A stretch of 64,000 nucleotides of DNA. Source: Natrialba swarupiae (GTDB lineage: Archaea; Halobacteriota; Halobacteria; Halobacteriales; Natrialbaceae). Shown here piece by piece: positions 25,272 to 32,734 of the stretch (its first letter is position 1; the number at the start of each line of letters is the position of its first letter). The notes below the pieces were generated by a model. That model saw nothing but the letters and a program-made list of their open reading frames with translations. It was not told where the DNA came from and did no database searches. The translations under genes and the position numbers were made by a program. Location: contig NZ_VTAW01000002.1 of the NCBI RefSeq assembly GCF_008245225.1, positions 62,001-126,000 of the forward strand. The letters run 5' to 3'.

Positions 25272-25550
25272 ATGGACGTCGCGGCCGAACGGATCGACCG
25301 GCTCCACGACCTCGCTCGAGCGGCGGCTGCGGACGGCGAGGACGATCGGGCCCGGTACTACGTTCGGCTTGCACGCCGCGTCGCCGAGCGAAATCGGCTC
25401 GAACTCCCTCGGACGTTTCGACGGTTCACCTGTGACTCGTGTGATGCCTACCTGCGACCGGGAACGAACGCTCGCGTCAGGCTTCAGGACGGACACGTCG
25501 TCGTCACCTGCGACTGTGGTTCCCACGCCCGGTATCCGTACGATGGTTGA
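25272..25550 (+). CDS. rnp4: Ribonuclease P protein component 4 (Rpp21/Rpr2)
   Basis: 92 residues. Two N-terminal helices (about 3-45) are followed by a zinc ribbon with C54-x2-C57 and C80-x-C82. Sequence F-T-C-D-S-C-D-A-Y-L-R-P-G and length match archaeal Rnp4, which binds the RNase P RNA together with Rnp1 and supports tRNA 5' maturation. First of three same-strand genes with yhbY and mscS (84-nt gap to yhbY). Confidence 0.92.
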   Translation: MDVAAERIDRLHDLARAAAADGEDDRARYYVRLARRVAERNRLELPRTFRRFTCDSCDAYLRPGTNARVRLQDGHVVVTCDCGSHARYPYDG

Positions 25551-25634
25551 GGAGGATCGTCGCGACGGTGGACGACAGCCCGCGAGATACCGATTCGAGA
25601 AGATTCAAATCATTCGGTACCCTCAACCGGTGGT

Positions 25635-25883
25635 ATGGACCGAGAAGAACGCAAGCGACGCGCACACGACCTCGACGTAACGGTCTGGGTGGGGAAAAGC
25701 GGGATCGAATCGGTCGTCGACGAACTCGACGATCAGCTTTCGGATCGCGATCTCGTGAAGGTAAAACTCCTTCGCGCGGCCAGAGCCGGCGACTCTACGG
25801 AGGAGAAAGCGACCGATCTGGCCAACCGGGTCGACGCGGAACTGGTCGAAACGAGAGGACATACGGCAGTGTTCTACCGATGA
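25635..25883 (+). CDS. YhbY/CRS1-type RNA-binding protein
   Basis: 82 residues, the complete CRM/YhbY domain: V-W-V-G-K-S-G-I-E with the G-K-x-G loop, V-K-V-K-L-L and the C-terminal R-G-H-T-A-V-F-Y-R. YhbY proteins associate with pre-ribosomal particles. Position between rnp4 and mscS is widely kept in haloarchaea as far as I recall. Its stop overlaps the mscS start by 4 nt (ATGA). Confidence 0.9.
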   Translation: MDREERKRRAHDLDVTVWVGKSGIESVVDELDDQLSDRDLVKVKLLRAARAGDSTEEKATDLANRVDAELVETRGHTAVFYR

Positions 25884-26800
25884 CCGGCGGCGTGTTCCCG
25901 GGACAGGCCGATCCACCGTCGGACATCGGGGTCGTGGGCGAACTCCTCGAGCGCGTACTCGGTGACGCGACCGTCGCAGCGGCGCTCGAGCGCGTTCTCC
26001 TGTTCGTCCTGGCGTTTCTCGTCGTCTACCTTCTCGGTCGGCTCGTCGTGCTTCCGGTGCTCGGGCGAGCGTTCGACAGGCGCGACCTCGATCGCCACGC
26101 ACGCAGGCCGCTGATAAAGATCGCGAAGTTCGGAATCGTCTTCGTGGCGCTCGCCGCGGCGTTCGGTGCGGCGGATTTCGGGAACTTCCTCGTCTCGCTC
26201 GCCGGTATCGCCGCTGCGGGTGCGCTCGCGATCGGTCTGGCGATGCAAAACGTCATCAGGAACTTCGTCGCGGGCGTGTTCATCTACACGGATCGGCCGT
26301 TCCAGCTCGGTGACTGGATCGAGTGGGAGGATCACGAGGGCGTCGTCGAAGATATCAGCCTCCGCGTAACACGGGTTCGAACGTTCGATAACGAACTACT
26401 GACAGTCCCCAACTCGGCGCTCACCGAAACCGTCCTGAAGAACCCGGTCGACGCCGAGAAACTCCGCCTCAAGTTCGTCTTCGGGATCGGCTACGACGAC
26501 GACATCGAGCAGGCAACCGATATCATCGTCGAAGAAGCCAACGCCCACCCGGAGATCCTCGAGGATCCGGAGCCGTCCGTGCGACTGACCGAACTCGGCG
26601 ACTCCGACGTCGGACTCCAGTCTCGGTTCTGGATCGGAAACCCCTCGCGTGGGGAGTTCGTCCGAATCAAAGGCGAGTACGTCACCGCAGTGAAAGAGCG
26701 CTTCGACGAGGAGGGTATCGACATTCCCTACCCGGTCCGCACGCTCGAGGGCGGAGTCGCACTCGAGGATCGAGTCGCCCCGCCGTCGATATCGGAGTAG
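25880..26800 (+). CDS. MscS-family mechanosensitive channel
   Basis: 306 residues from the ATG overlapping the yhbY stop. Transmembrane helices near 36-63, 80-100 and the pore-lining Gly/Ala-rich helix 104-134 (L-A-G-I-A-A-A-G-A-L-A-I-G-L-A-M-Q), then the MscS beta domain with Y-T-D-R-P-F-Q-L-G-D-W-I, V-P-N-S-A-L-T-E-T and a mixed alpha/beta C-terminal domain. It should open under membrane tension to release solutes on hypo-osmotic shock, important for a halophile that depends on high internal salt. Confidence 0.92.
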   Translation: MTGGVFPGQADPPSDIGVVGELLERVLGDATVAAALERVLLFVLAFLVVYLLGRLVVLPVLGRAFDRRDLDRHARRPLIKIAKFGIVFVALAAAFGAADFGNFLVSLAGIAAAGALAIGLAMQNVIRNFVAGVFIYTDRPFQLGDWIEWEDHEGVVEDISLRVTRVRTFDNELLTVPNSALTETVLKNPVDAEKLRLKFVFGIGYDDDIEQATDIIVEEANAHPEILEDPEPSVRLTELGDSDVGLQSRFWIGNPSRGEFVRIKGEYVTAVKERFDEEGIDIPYPVRTLEGGVALEDRVAPPSISE

Positions 26801-26833
26801 CTACCCGATCCGACCGTCTTCTCTAGCGAACTG

Positions 26834-26840
26834 TTAACAC
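26834..26840 (+). promoter_or_regulatory. TTAACAC promoter element
   Basis: TTAACAC starts 28 nt before the ATG at 26862, ideal for a leaderless transcript. Confidence 0.5.
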
Positions 26841-26861
26841 ACTATCTGGCGTACTCGAGGT

Positions 26862-27092
26862 ATGGCCTGTCCGTATCTCGCGTATCGAACGCAGGCTGGC
26901 GACGCACAGTTCGACGAGCCTCGAGCGTACTGTACGGTGGCCGATCGGTTCGTCCAGGCGATGCGCGCCGACATCTGTAACGATCGGTACGGACTCGCAC
27001 ACGACGAACACTGCGAGATATATCTCGGGTGCGCGGACGACGGCGGTGGCGGAACCGACCAACGACGTGATCGGTCTGGAGGGAACCCGTGA
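26862..27092 (+). CDS. Small Cys-containing protein, unknown function
   Basis: 76 residues with five Cys: A-C-P-Y-L near the start (C3), Y-C-T-V-A (C24), I-C-N-D-R (C39), H-C-E-I-Y (C50) and G-C-A-D (C57). Such density is unusual in haloarchaea and suggests metal binding. Related short proteins with M-A-C-P-Y-L and R-A-D-I-C-N-D are, as far as I recall, found across haloarchaea without a known role. The last 18 residues are Gly/Asp/Arg-rich. Coupled by a GTGA overlap to the BKACE gene. Confidence 0.65.
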   Translation: MACPYLAYRTQAGDAQFDEPRAYCTVADRFVQAMRADICNDRYGLAHDEHCEIYLGCADDGGGGTDQRRDRSGGNP

Positions 27093-27937
27093 GCTACGAG
27101 GCGTTCCTCGCGGACGAGCCGGTGATCGTCACCGCGGCGTTGACCGGCGGCGTCCACGGCAAGGAGGCGAACCCGAACCTGCCCGAGACGCCCGAAGAGA
27201 TCGGCCAGGCGGCGGCCGCGGTCGAGGACGCCGGCGCGTCGGTCGTCCACCTTCACGCTCGGCGACCGAACGGCGAGCGGTCGTTCGAAACCGACCGATT
27301 TCAGGAGATCGACGACGCCGTGCGTCGCCACGCCGACGACGTGATCGTCCAGCATTCGACGGGCGGGACTGGAGCGCCGGCGGACGTCCGACACCTTCCG
27401 TTACGAACGGATCCACCGCCGGAGATGGCCTCACTCGACATGGGGCCGCTCAACCGCTACGACCACCTGACCAGTGAGAACAGCCGCGCGCTGATCGACT
27501 CGCTGCATGCGGAGATGGTCGACCGAGGGATCAAACCCGAACTCGAGGTGTTCAACGACGGTCACCTGAACGAACTCTACGGGCTGTGCGAGCGTCGTGA
27601 CCTGGCCGACCCCGTCTACGCGACGCTCATCTTCGGCCCCGGAACGCTGAGCAGACCGAGACCGCGAAACCTCCTGAATGCGATCGATTCGCTGCCGGAC
27701 GATGCGGCGTTCAACACGATCGGGTTCGGTCGCCACCAGCTTCCGTTCGCGACGATGGGGATCCTCTTCGGCGGGCACGTCCGCGTCGGCCTCGAGGACA
27801 ACGTCTACTATCGCCGCGGGGAACTCGCCGAGAGCAACGCACAGCTCGTCGAGCGAGTGGTTCGAGTCGCCCGCGAACTCGGACGGGAGGTCGCGTCGCC
27901 GTCGCAGGCTCGAGACCTCCTCGGACTCCGAGAATGA
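27089..27937 (+). CDS. BKACE-family (DUF849) beta-keto acid cleavage enzyme
   Basis: 282 residues from a GTG overlapping the preceding stop. TIM-barrel family that uses Zn and acetyl-CoA to cleave beta-keto acids (type enzyme: 3-keto-5-aminohexanoate cleavage enzyme of lysine fermentation). Zn-binding pair in V-V-H-L-H-A-R (H54, H56); also T-G-G-V-H-G-K-E-A-N-P-N-L-P, H-S-T-G-G, E-V-F-N-D-G-H and G-F-G-R-H-Q-L-P. The natural substrate differs between subgroups and is not predictable here. No other lysine-degradation gene is adjacent. Confidence 0.85.
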   Translation: MSYEAFLADEPVIVTAALTGGVHGKEANPNLPETPEEIGQAAAAVEDAGASVVHLHARRPNGERSFETDRFQEIDDAVRRHADDVIVQHSTGGTGAPADVRHLPLRTDPPPEMASLDMGPLNRYDHLTSENSRALIDSLHAEMVDRGIKPELEVFNDGHLNELYGLCERRDLADPVYATLIFGPGTLSRPRPRNLLNAIDSLPDDAAFNTIGFGRHQLPFATMGILFGGHVRVGLEDNVYYRRGELAESNAQLVERVVRVARELGREVASPSQARDLLGLRE

Positions 27938-28043
27938 CTCGACCCACACTGCACTGCTCGACTCCTAGCTCGTCGCGTGCCTCGATCGACAGACAAAAAA
28001 CTTCGATGTCCGTGATCTCGAAGGGGTGAGGCCTTCGATGCGA

Positions 28044-28064
28044 CGCAAACGCTTCGCATTTGCG
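28044..28064. repeat. Small inverted repeat in the BKACE-kinase spacer
   Basis: CGCAAA (28044-28049) and TTTGCG (28059-28064) with a 9-nt loop. It is within the 267-nt spacer after the BKACE gene and might be a terminator hairpin, but no U-tract follows. Confidence 0.25.
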
Positions 28065-28175
28065 AGCGAGCGGCGAAGCTGCGTCGGTACGTCGTCGCGA
28101 AACGGAGTTCCGCGAGATGACGAGACGGCGGAGGCGTCTCGAACCACTCGATCCCGAGGTGGTTCACGAACAGTT

Positions 28176-28197
28176 ATTGTCCAGTACCACTGACAAT
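28176..28197 (+). promoter_or_regulatory. Palindrome at the histidine kinase promoter
   Basis: ATTGTC (28176-28181) and GACAAT (28192-28197) are inverted repeats; the inner AGT/ACT also pair, giving nine base pairs with one unpaired base. It lies 8-29 nt before the ATG at 28205, where the leaderless promoter must be (T-T-A-T-T is the only TATA-like run). Confidence 0.4.
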
Positions 28198-28204
28198 CCG
28201 ATCG

Positions 28205-29965
28205 ATGAGCCTGGGTCTCAGTGGGATTGGACTCGCCTATCTCGGGACTGGGCTCGGAATTCTCGCGTTCGCGTACAAACCGTTCGTCCGGCCGGATACG
28301 CCGGGGAGCAAGGCGTTCGCGGTCACCGTCTTTGGCTGTGCGCTGTGGCCGATCAGCCTCGGTTTCGGCATCCTCGTCGGCGGCGAGACGGTTTCCGCAC
28401 TCGCCTGGAGCGGACGACTCGTCGCGCCGACCGTGCTCTCGGTCGGCTGGTTCGTGCTCGCGTTGCGAATCGGCAACGGGCGGACGCCGCCGCGGTGGCT
28501 GGTCGGCGCGCTCGCGGGATACGTCGCCGTCGAACTGCTCTTGGTCGCGACGAACCCCGTTCACTCGATCGCGTTCGATCCCGGGGCGGTCACCGCAAGC
28601 GGGGGGATGGGATCGGATCGAAACGGCTGGTTCTGGACCCAGGCGACGGCGAACTACGCCCTCATGACCACCGCAACGTCGCTTCTCGCGGTCGAAGCCA
28701 TTCGATCCGTCGGCCTCCGTCGCCGACAGAGCGCGCTCCTGGCGAGTGCCGTCGTTCCGGCTGCGATCGCCAACGTGGCCACGATCGGCGACATTATTAC
28801 CATCGGTCACGATCTGACGCCGTTCGGCCTCGTCGGGAGCGCGGCGATCATGTCAATCGCGCTCTACCGGGCCGAGTTTCTCGACGTCGTCCCGATCGCC
28901 CGACAGACCGCCCTCGAGGAGCTCCCCCACGCGGTCGTCATCCTCGACGGAGACGGTCGCGTCGCCGACTACAACGGTGTCGCCAGCCGGTACTTCGACG
29001 CCGGAGACGGTGCCGGCGCGACCGCACGGGAGTTCTTCGCGAACGTCCCAGAGGAAGCGGTGACGGCCCTCGAGACCGGCACGGCTGGCCACGTTCAGTT
29101 CGCCCTGCAGACCGGCGACGGTGAGCGTCACTTCGAGTGTACCTCATCGAGCGTCGATCGTCGTGACGAACACACCGGCCGAGTGATCGTCCTCCGGGAC
29201 GTCACCGAGAGGATCCGACGCGAACGACAGCTGCTCGAGCAAAACGAGACGCTGTCGGAGTTCGCCGACGTCGTCTCCCACGATATCCAGGGACCGCTCA
29301 TGGAGATCCGTGGCTCCGCGGGCAGGGCCGTCCGAACGGGCGAGACCGCTTACGCCGAGGACGTTCTCGATGCAGCCGATAGAATGGACAACCTCGTCGA
29401 GGGGCTTCTCGACCTCGCCCGAACGGGGCGGCGAATCGACGATCCGTCGGCGGTTTCGCTCGAGGCGGTCGCCGAGCGCGCCTGGCGGAGCGTCTGGGCA
29501 CCCGACGTCGACCTCCGCCTTGAGGGAGCGTCGACGGTCGAAGCTGACCCCGACCGCCTCCAGCAACTGCTCGAGAACTGCATCCGAAACGCGGCCGAAC
29601 ACGGGCGAGCGGACGACGGCCGGACGAACCGGGGGCCGGAACTGGCGACCGATCGCGCGGCCACGTCCATCTCGAGCGGAGAGGTGCTCGTCGGTCGACC
29701 CGACGAACCGACGTCGGTGACGATCCGGACGATTCCGGGCGGGTTCGCCGTCGACGACGACGGGCCGGGCGTTCCGGCCGACCGACGGGACCGGGTGTTC
29801 GATCGGGGATACACGTCTGCGGAAAACGGAACCGGTCTCGGCCTCGCGATCGTCGATCAGATCGCGACCGCCCACGGCTGGTCAGCCCACGTCGAGGAGT
29901 CCCCGGAGGGCGGCGCTCGGTTCGCGTTTACGGGTGTTACCGTCCTCGAGGAGTTCGAGGAGTGA
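28205..29965 (+). CDS. Sensor histidine kinase, 7TM-PAS-HisKA-HATPase
   Basis: 586 residues. About seven transmembrane helices in 1-225 (histidine kinase N-terminal 7TM type), a PAS domain (about 232-340) with V-V-I-L-D-G-D-G-R-V-A-D-Y-N, the H-box V-S-H-D-I-Q-G-P-L (phosphoacceptor H359), N-box N-C-I-R-N-A-A-E-H (N462), G1 D-D-D-G-P-G-V-P and G2 G-T-G-L-G-L-A-I. A 35-residue low-complexity insert lies between the N and G1 boxes. No response regulator is adjacent. It probably senses a membrane or small-molecule signal and transfers phosphate to an unlinked receiver. Confidence 0.9.
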   Translation: MSLGLSGIGLAYLGTGLGILAFAYKPFVRPDTPGSKAFAVTVFGCALWPISLGFGILVGGETVSALAWSGRLVAPTVLSVGWFVLALRIGNGRTPPRWLVGALAGYVAVELLLVATNPVHSIAFDPGAVTASGGMGSDRNGWFWTQATANYALMTTATSLLAVEAIRSVGLRRRQSALLASAVVPAAIANVATIGDIITIGHDLTPFGLVGSAAIMSIALYRAEFLDVVPIARQTALEELPHAVVILDGDGRVADYNGVASRYFDAGDGAGATAREFFANVPEEAVTALETGTAGHVQFALQTGDGERHFECTSSSVDRRDEHTGRVIVLRDVTERIRRERQLLEQNETLSEFADVVSHDIQGPLMEIRGSAGRAVRTGETAYAEDVLDAADRMDNLVEGLLDLARTGRRIDDPSAVSLEAVAERAWRSVWAPDVDLRLEGASTVEADPDRLQQLLENCIRNAAEHGRADDGRTNRGPELATDRAATSISSGEVLVGRPDEPTSVTIRTIPGGFAVDDDGPGVPADRRDRVFDRGYTSAENGTGLGLAIVDQIATAHGWSAHVEESPEGGARFAFTGVTVLEEFEE

Positions 29966-30101
29966 GATATACTCGCCCGTCTGGGGAGTGAGACGGACTC
30001 TCGCATCTGCGGAGTGGGACGGATCCACCCGCAAGCGGTATGAGACCCACCCTCACCCGCTGTGACGACCAACTCGAGGATGGGGCGCGGTTAGCCGGGC
30101 G

Positions 30102-30108
30102 GTAACAA
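30102..30108 (+). promoter_or_regulatory. GTAACAA promoter element
   Basis: TAACAA (30103-30108) begins 31 nt before the ATG at 30134. Confidence 0.45.
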
Positions 30109-30133
30109 AGTCAGCATTCCCGAAGGTACAGGT

Positions 30134-31507
30134 ATGTCGAACAGTCCGGACGTTCTGTTTCTGGTACTGGATTCGCTCCGCAAAGATCGCGTCTCGACGT
30201 ACGACCACGACAGGGAGACGACGCCCACCCTCTCAACGCTGGCGACGTACGCGACGACCTACGAAAACGCGTTCACGCCAGCGCCGTGGACGCTTCCCTC
30301 CCACGCCTCGATGTTCACGGGATCGTTTCCCTCCGAACACGGGGTGACTAACGGCTTCTCCGATAGGATGAGCCGGCTCGAGCCCTCGCGGTCGACGCTC
30401 GCCGAGGAACTCGCAGCGGCCGGGTATCGAACCGCCGGCTTCTCGAACAACCCGTGGGTCGGCCAACTGTCGGGGCTCGACCGCGGGTTCGAGGAGTTCG
30501 TCGAGTGGGACCTCGAGATTTCCTCGTCAGCCGACGACGGGATTCACACGCGACGCGACGAGCGCCACTCGCGGTTTCACTCGGTGCTCGGGAAGGCGGC
30601 CCGACAGCCGGCGTTCCTGTTGAAACGACGCTTCTTCACGGACAGCCTGGTCGACCGGACGAAACGCTGGCTCGCCCGACGTGCCGACGACGACGAACCG
30701 ACGTTTACGTTTCTCAACCTGATGGAGGCCCACAGCCCCTACTTCCCGCCGAAGCAGGCGTTTGCGGATCTCGGACTCGAGGTACCGAACCCGATCGAAC
30801 CGCGCGTTCTCAACACGAAACTGCTCGCGTACGTGATGGGGAAGGCGGATCTCGATCCGGAGACTCGAGAGCGAATCATGGAGTACTACGACGCGAGCGC
30901 GCGCTACCAGGATTCGAAGGTCGAGGAACTGTTTGGATTGCTCCAGACGGAGGGGCTGTTCGACGAGACGCTCGTGATCGTCTGTGCCGACCACGGCAAG
31001 ACGCTCGGGGACTACCCGCGGGACGAACACCCGCCTCACTACCTCCGGGATATCAACCTCAACGTGCCGCTGTGGATCAAACGGCCCGGACAGCGCGAGG
31101 GTGAGCGGATCGGGGAGCCGTTCGAACTCGTCTCGCTGTTCGACGTCGTTCGCGACGGCGATCCGCCGGCGGGGACCCACACCTGCGAGACGGCGATCGC
31201 CGAGGACTTCGTCCCACACGCCGGCCGAACGACGCCCGACGAGATCACCCGGTGGCGCGTCGCCGCCGACCGCGAGTACAAGTACGCCCGAAACGACGCG
31301 GGGGAGGAACACCTGTACGACCGGTCGGCCGACGCCAGGCAGTCGAGCCCCGATCCCGATCGACTCGAGTCGTATGGGGAGTCACTCTCCAAGCGGGTCC
31401 GACGGTTCGGCTCCGAGCGGTCCGACGCGGCCGACGACGGGTCGGCGACCGATCGCGAGATCGACGCGGACGTCGAAGCCCAGTTGAAGGATCTCGGCTA
31501 CATGTAA
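30134..31507 (+). CDS. Sulfatase-like AlkP-superfamily enzyme with Thr nucleophile
   Basis: 457 residues, soluble, no signal peptide. Metal ligands in F-L-V-L-D-S-L-R (D13) and V-C-A-D-H-G-K. The active-site loop reads P-W-T-L-P-S-H-A-S-M-F-T-G (51-63): T53 stands where sulfatases carry the Cys/Ser that becomes formylglycine, and the following Arg is His. The enzyme is therefore more likely a phosphate ester hydrolase or phospho-transferase than a true sulfatase. First gene of the surface-glycan locus, with its own promoter. Confidence 0.8.
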   Translation: MSNSPDVLFLVLDSLRKDRVSTYDHDRETTPTLSTLATYATTYENAFTPAPWTLPSHASMFTGSFPSEHGVTNGFSDRMSRLEPSRSTLAEELAAAGYRTAGFSNNPWVGQLSGLDRGFEEFVEWDLEISSSADDGIHTRRDERHSRFHSVLGKAARQPAFLLKRRFFTDSLVDRTKRWLARRADDDEPTFTFLNLMEAHSPYFPPKQAFADLGLEVPNPIEPRVLNTKLLAYVMGKADLDPETRERIMEYYDASARYQDSKVEELFGLLQTEGLFDETLVIVCADHGKTLGDYPRDEHPPHYLRDINLNVPLWIKRPGQREGERIGEPFELVSLFDVVRDGDPPAGTHTCETAIAEDFVPHAGRTTPDEITRWRVAADREYKYARNDAGEEHLYDRSADARQSSPDPDRLESYGESLSKRVRRFGSERSDAADDGSATDREIDADVEAQLKDLGYM

Positions 31508-31630
31508 CGAGTGAATCGCGGATCTCGGGTACGTGTGATGGCGGCACGATCGAACGGTAGGCCCGTCGATCGATCGGCATCGTCGGCGGACGATCTCGAT
31601 CAGGTGACTATTTTCCCGCCTACACAGGTA

Positions 31631-31637
31631 TTAACAA
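31631..31637 (+). promoter_or_regulatory. TTAACAA promoter element
   Basis: TAACAA (31632-31637) begins 33 nt before the ATG at 31665. Confidence 0.45.
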
Positions 31638-31664
31638 TGGATCGAGCGACGCGATCATCGATCG

Positions 31665-32597
31665 ATGTACTCGCCCGCACAACTCAAACGCGGTCTCCGA
31701 CGTGGGCTCTCCGATCCATCGGTTTTTGCTCGAGAACTCAATCGGCTCTACCACCGACGGCTGTACCGTCGGGAGTACAACACGGGTGGGATCGATCTCC
31801 TCGCGGAGGACTGGGACACCGTGCTCGTCCTCGACGCCTGTCGGTTCGACATGTTCGAGCAACAGCACGACCTTCCGGGCCGCCTCGAGCCCCGGCGGTC
31901 GCGGTCCTCTCATACGACCGAGTTTCTCCGGGCGAACTTCGACGGCCGGACGGCGACGGACACGGTCTACGTCACCGCGAGTCCCCAGTTGTACCGGTGG
32001 AGCGACGAGATCGACGTCGAGTTTCACGACGTGATCAACGTCTGGTTCGAGGCGGGGTGGGACGAGACCCACGGCACGGTGATGCCGGAGACGATGGGGA
32101 ACTACGTTCGCGATGCGGCCGAGGAGTATCCCAAAAAGCGGATCATCGGCCACTTTCTCCAACCTCACTACCCCTTCGTCGGGGCGGACGACCTGAACAC
32201 GACGGCGTTCGGAAACGACGGGAACGCTCCGGACGTCTGGAACGCGCTCCGAACCGGTAATCTCGACGCGTCGCCCGAAGAGGTGTGGGCAGCCTACCGA
32301 GAGAATCTCGAGCTCGTTTTGCCGGTCGTTCGGTCGCTGCTCGAGGAGATAGAGGGTCGAACCGTCGTCACCTCGGATCACGGAAACATGATCGGCGAAC
32401 ACGGCTTTCCGATCCCGATGCGCGAGTGGGGCCACCCGCCGGGCATCTACACGGACGAACTGGTCGAGGTGCCGTGGCTCGTCTCCGAGAACGGTCCGCG
32501 CCGGGACGTCGTCAGTGGAACGATCGAGTCGGCCGACGACCGGATCGCCGACGAGGTCGTCGAGGATCGGCTTCGCCAGCTGGGGTACGCCGACTGA
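31665..32597 (+). CDS. AlkP-superfamily enzyme, haloarchaeal glycan-locus type
   Basis: 310 residues. V-L-V-L-D-A-C-R-F-D (D57) supplies the first metal ligand, R-S-S-H-T-T-E-F-L (80-88) is the likely nucleophile loop with Ser/Thr and no Cys, and V-V-T-S-D-H-G-N-M-I-G-E-H-G gives the second metal site. The N-terminal 45 residues are basic and helical (R-R-L-Y-R-R-E-Y), unlike the acidic norm, and could contact membrane or a polyanion. Predicted cytosolic. Shorter than true sulfatases; its substrate is unknown. Confidence 0.72.
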   Translation: MYSPAQLKRGLRRGLSDPSVFARELNRLYHRRLYRREYNTGGIDLLAEDWDTVLVLDACRFDMFEQQHDLPGRLEPRRSRSSHTTEFLRANFDGRTATDTVYVTASPQLYRWSDEIDVEFHDVINVWFEAGWDETHGTVMPETMGNYVRDAAEEYPKKRIIGHFLQPHYPFVGADDLNTTAFGNDGNAPDVWNALRTGNLDASPEEVWAAYRENLELVLPVVRSLLEEIEGRTVVTSDHGNMIGEHGFPIPMREWGHPPGIYTDELVEVPWLVSENGPRRDVVSGTIESADDRIADEVVEDRLRQLGYAD

Positions 32598-32674
32598 CCG
32601 GGTCGCTCGGGACTTCCGGACGGTCGTTTCTCCGTTCGTCCGCGTTCGCGCTCGGCGAAACGGGTAAGCGGGGG

Positions 32675-32681
32675 ATAACAA
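32675..32681 (+). promoter_or_regulatory. ATAACAA promoter element
   Basis: TAACAA (32676-32681) overlaps an in-frame ATG at 32681, so that ATG cannot be the start of a leaderless message. This favours ATG 32735 with a short 5' leader. Confidence 0.35.
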
Positions 32682-32734
32682 TGGCTGTCATCGGGGAGGA
32701 ATCGCTAGGACTGTCGGTTTCAGGTGACTGTTCA

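Noticed and set aside
30134-31507. Call as a true arylsulfatase
   Set aside because: The formylglycine Cys/Ser-x-Pro-x-Arg loop is absent; the position is Thr and the Arg is His.
32681-32734. Upstream ATG as start of the AlkP gene at 32735
   Set aside because: It overlaps the TAACAA promoter box, and the added residues do not resemble the family start.
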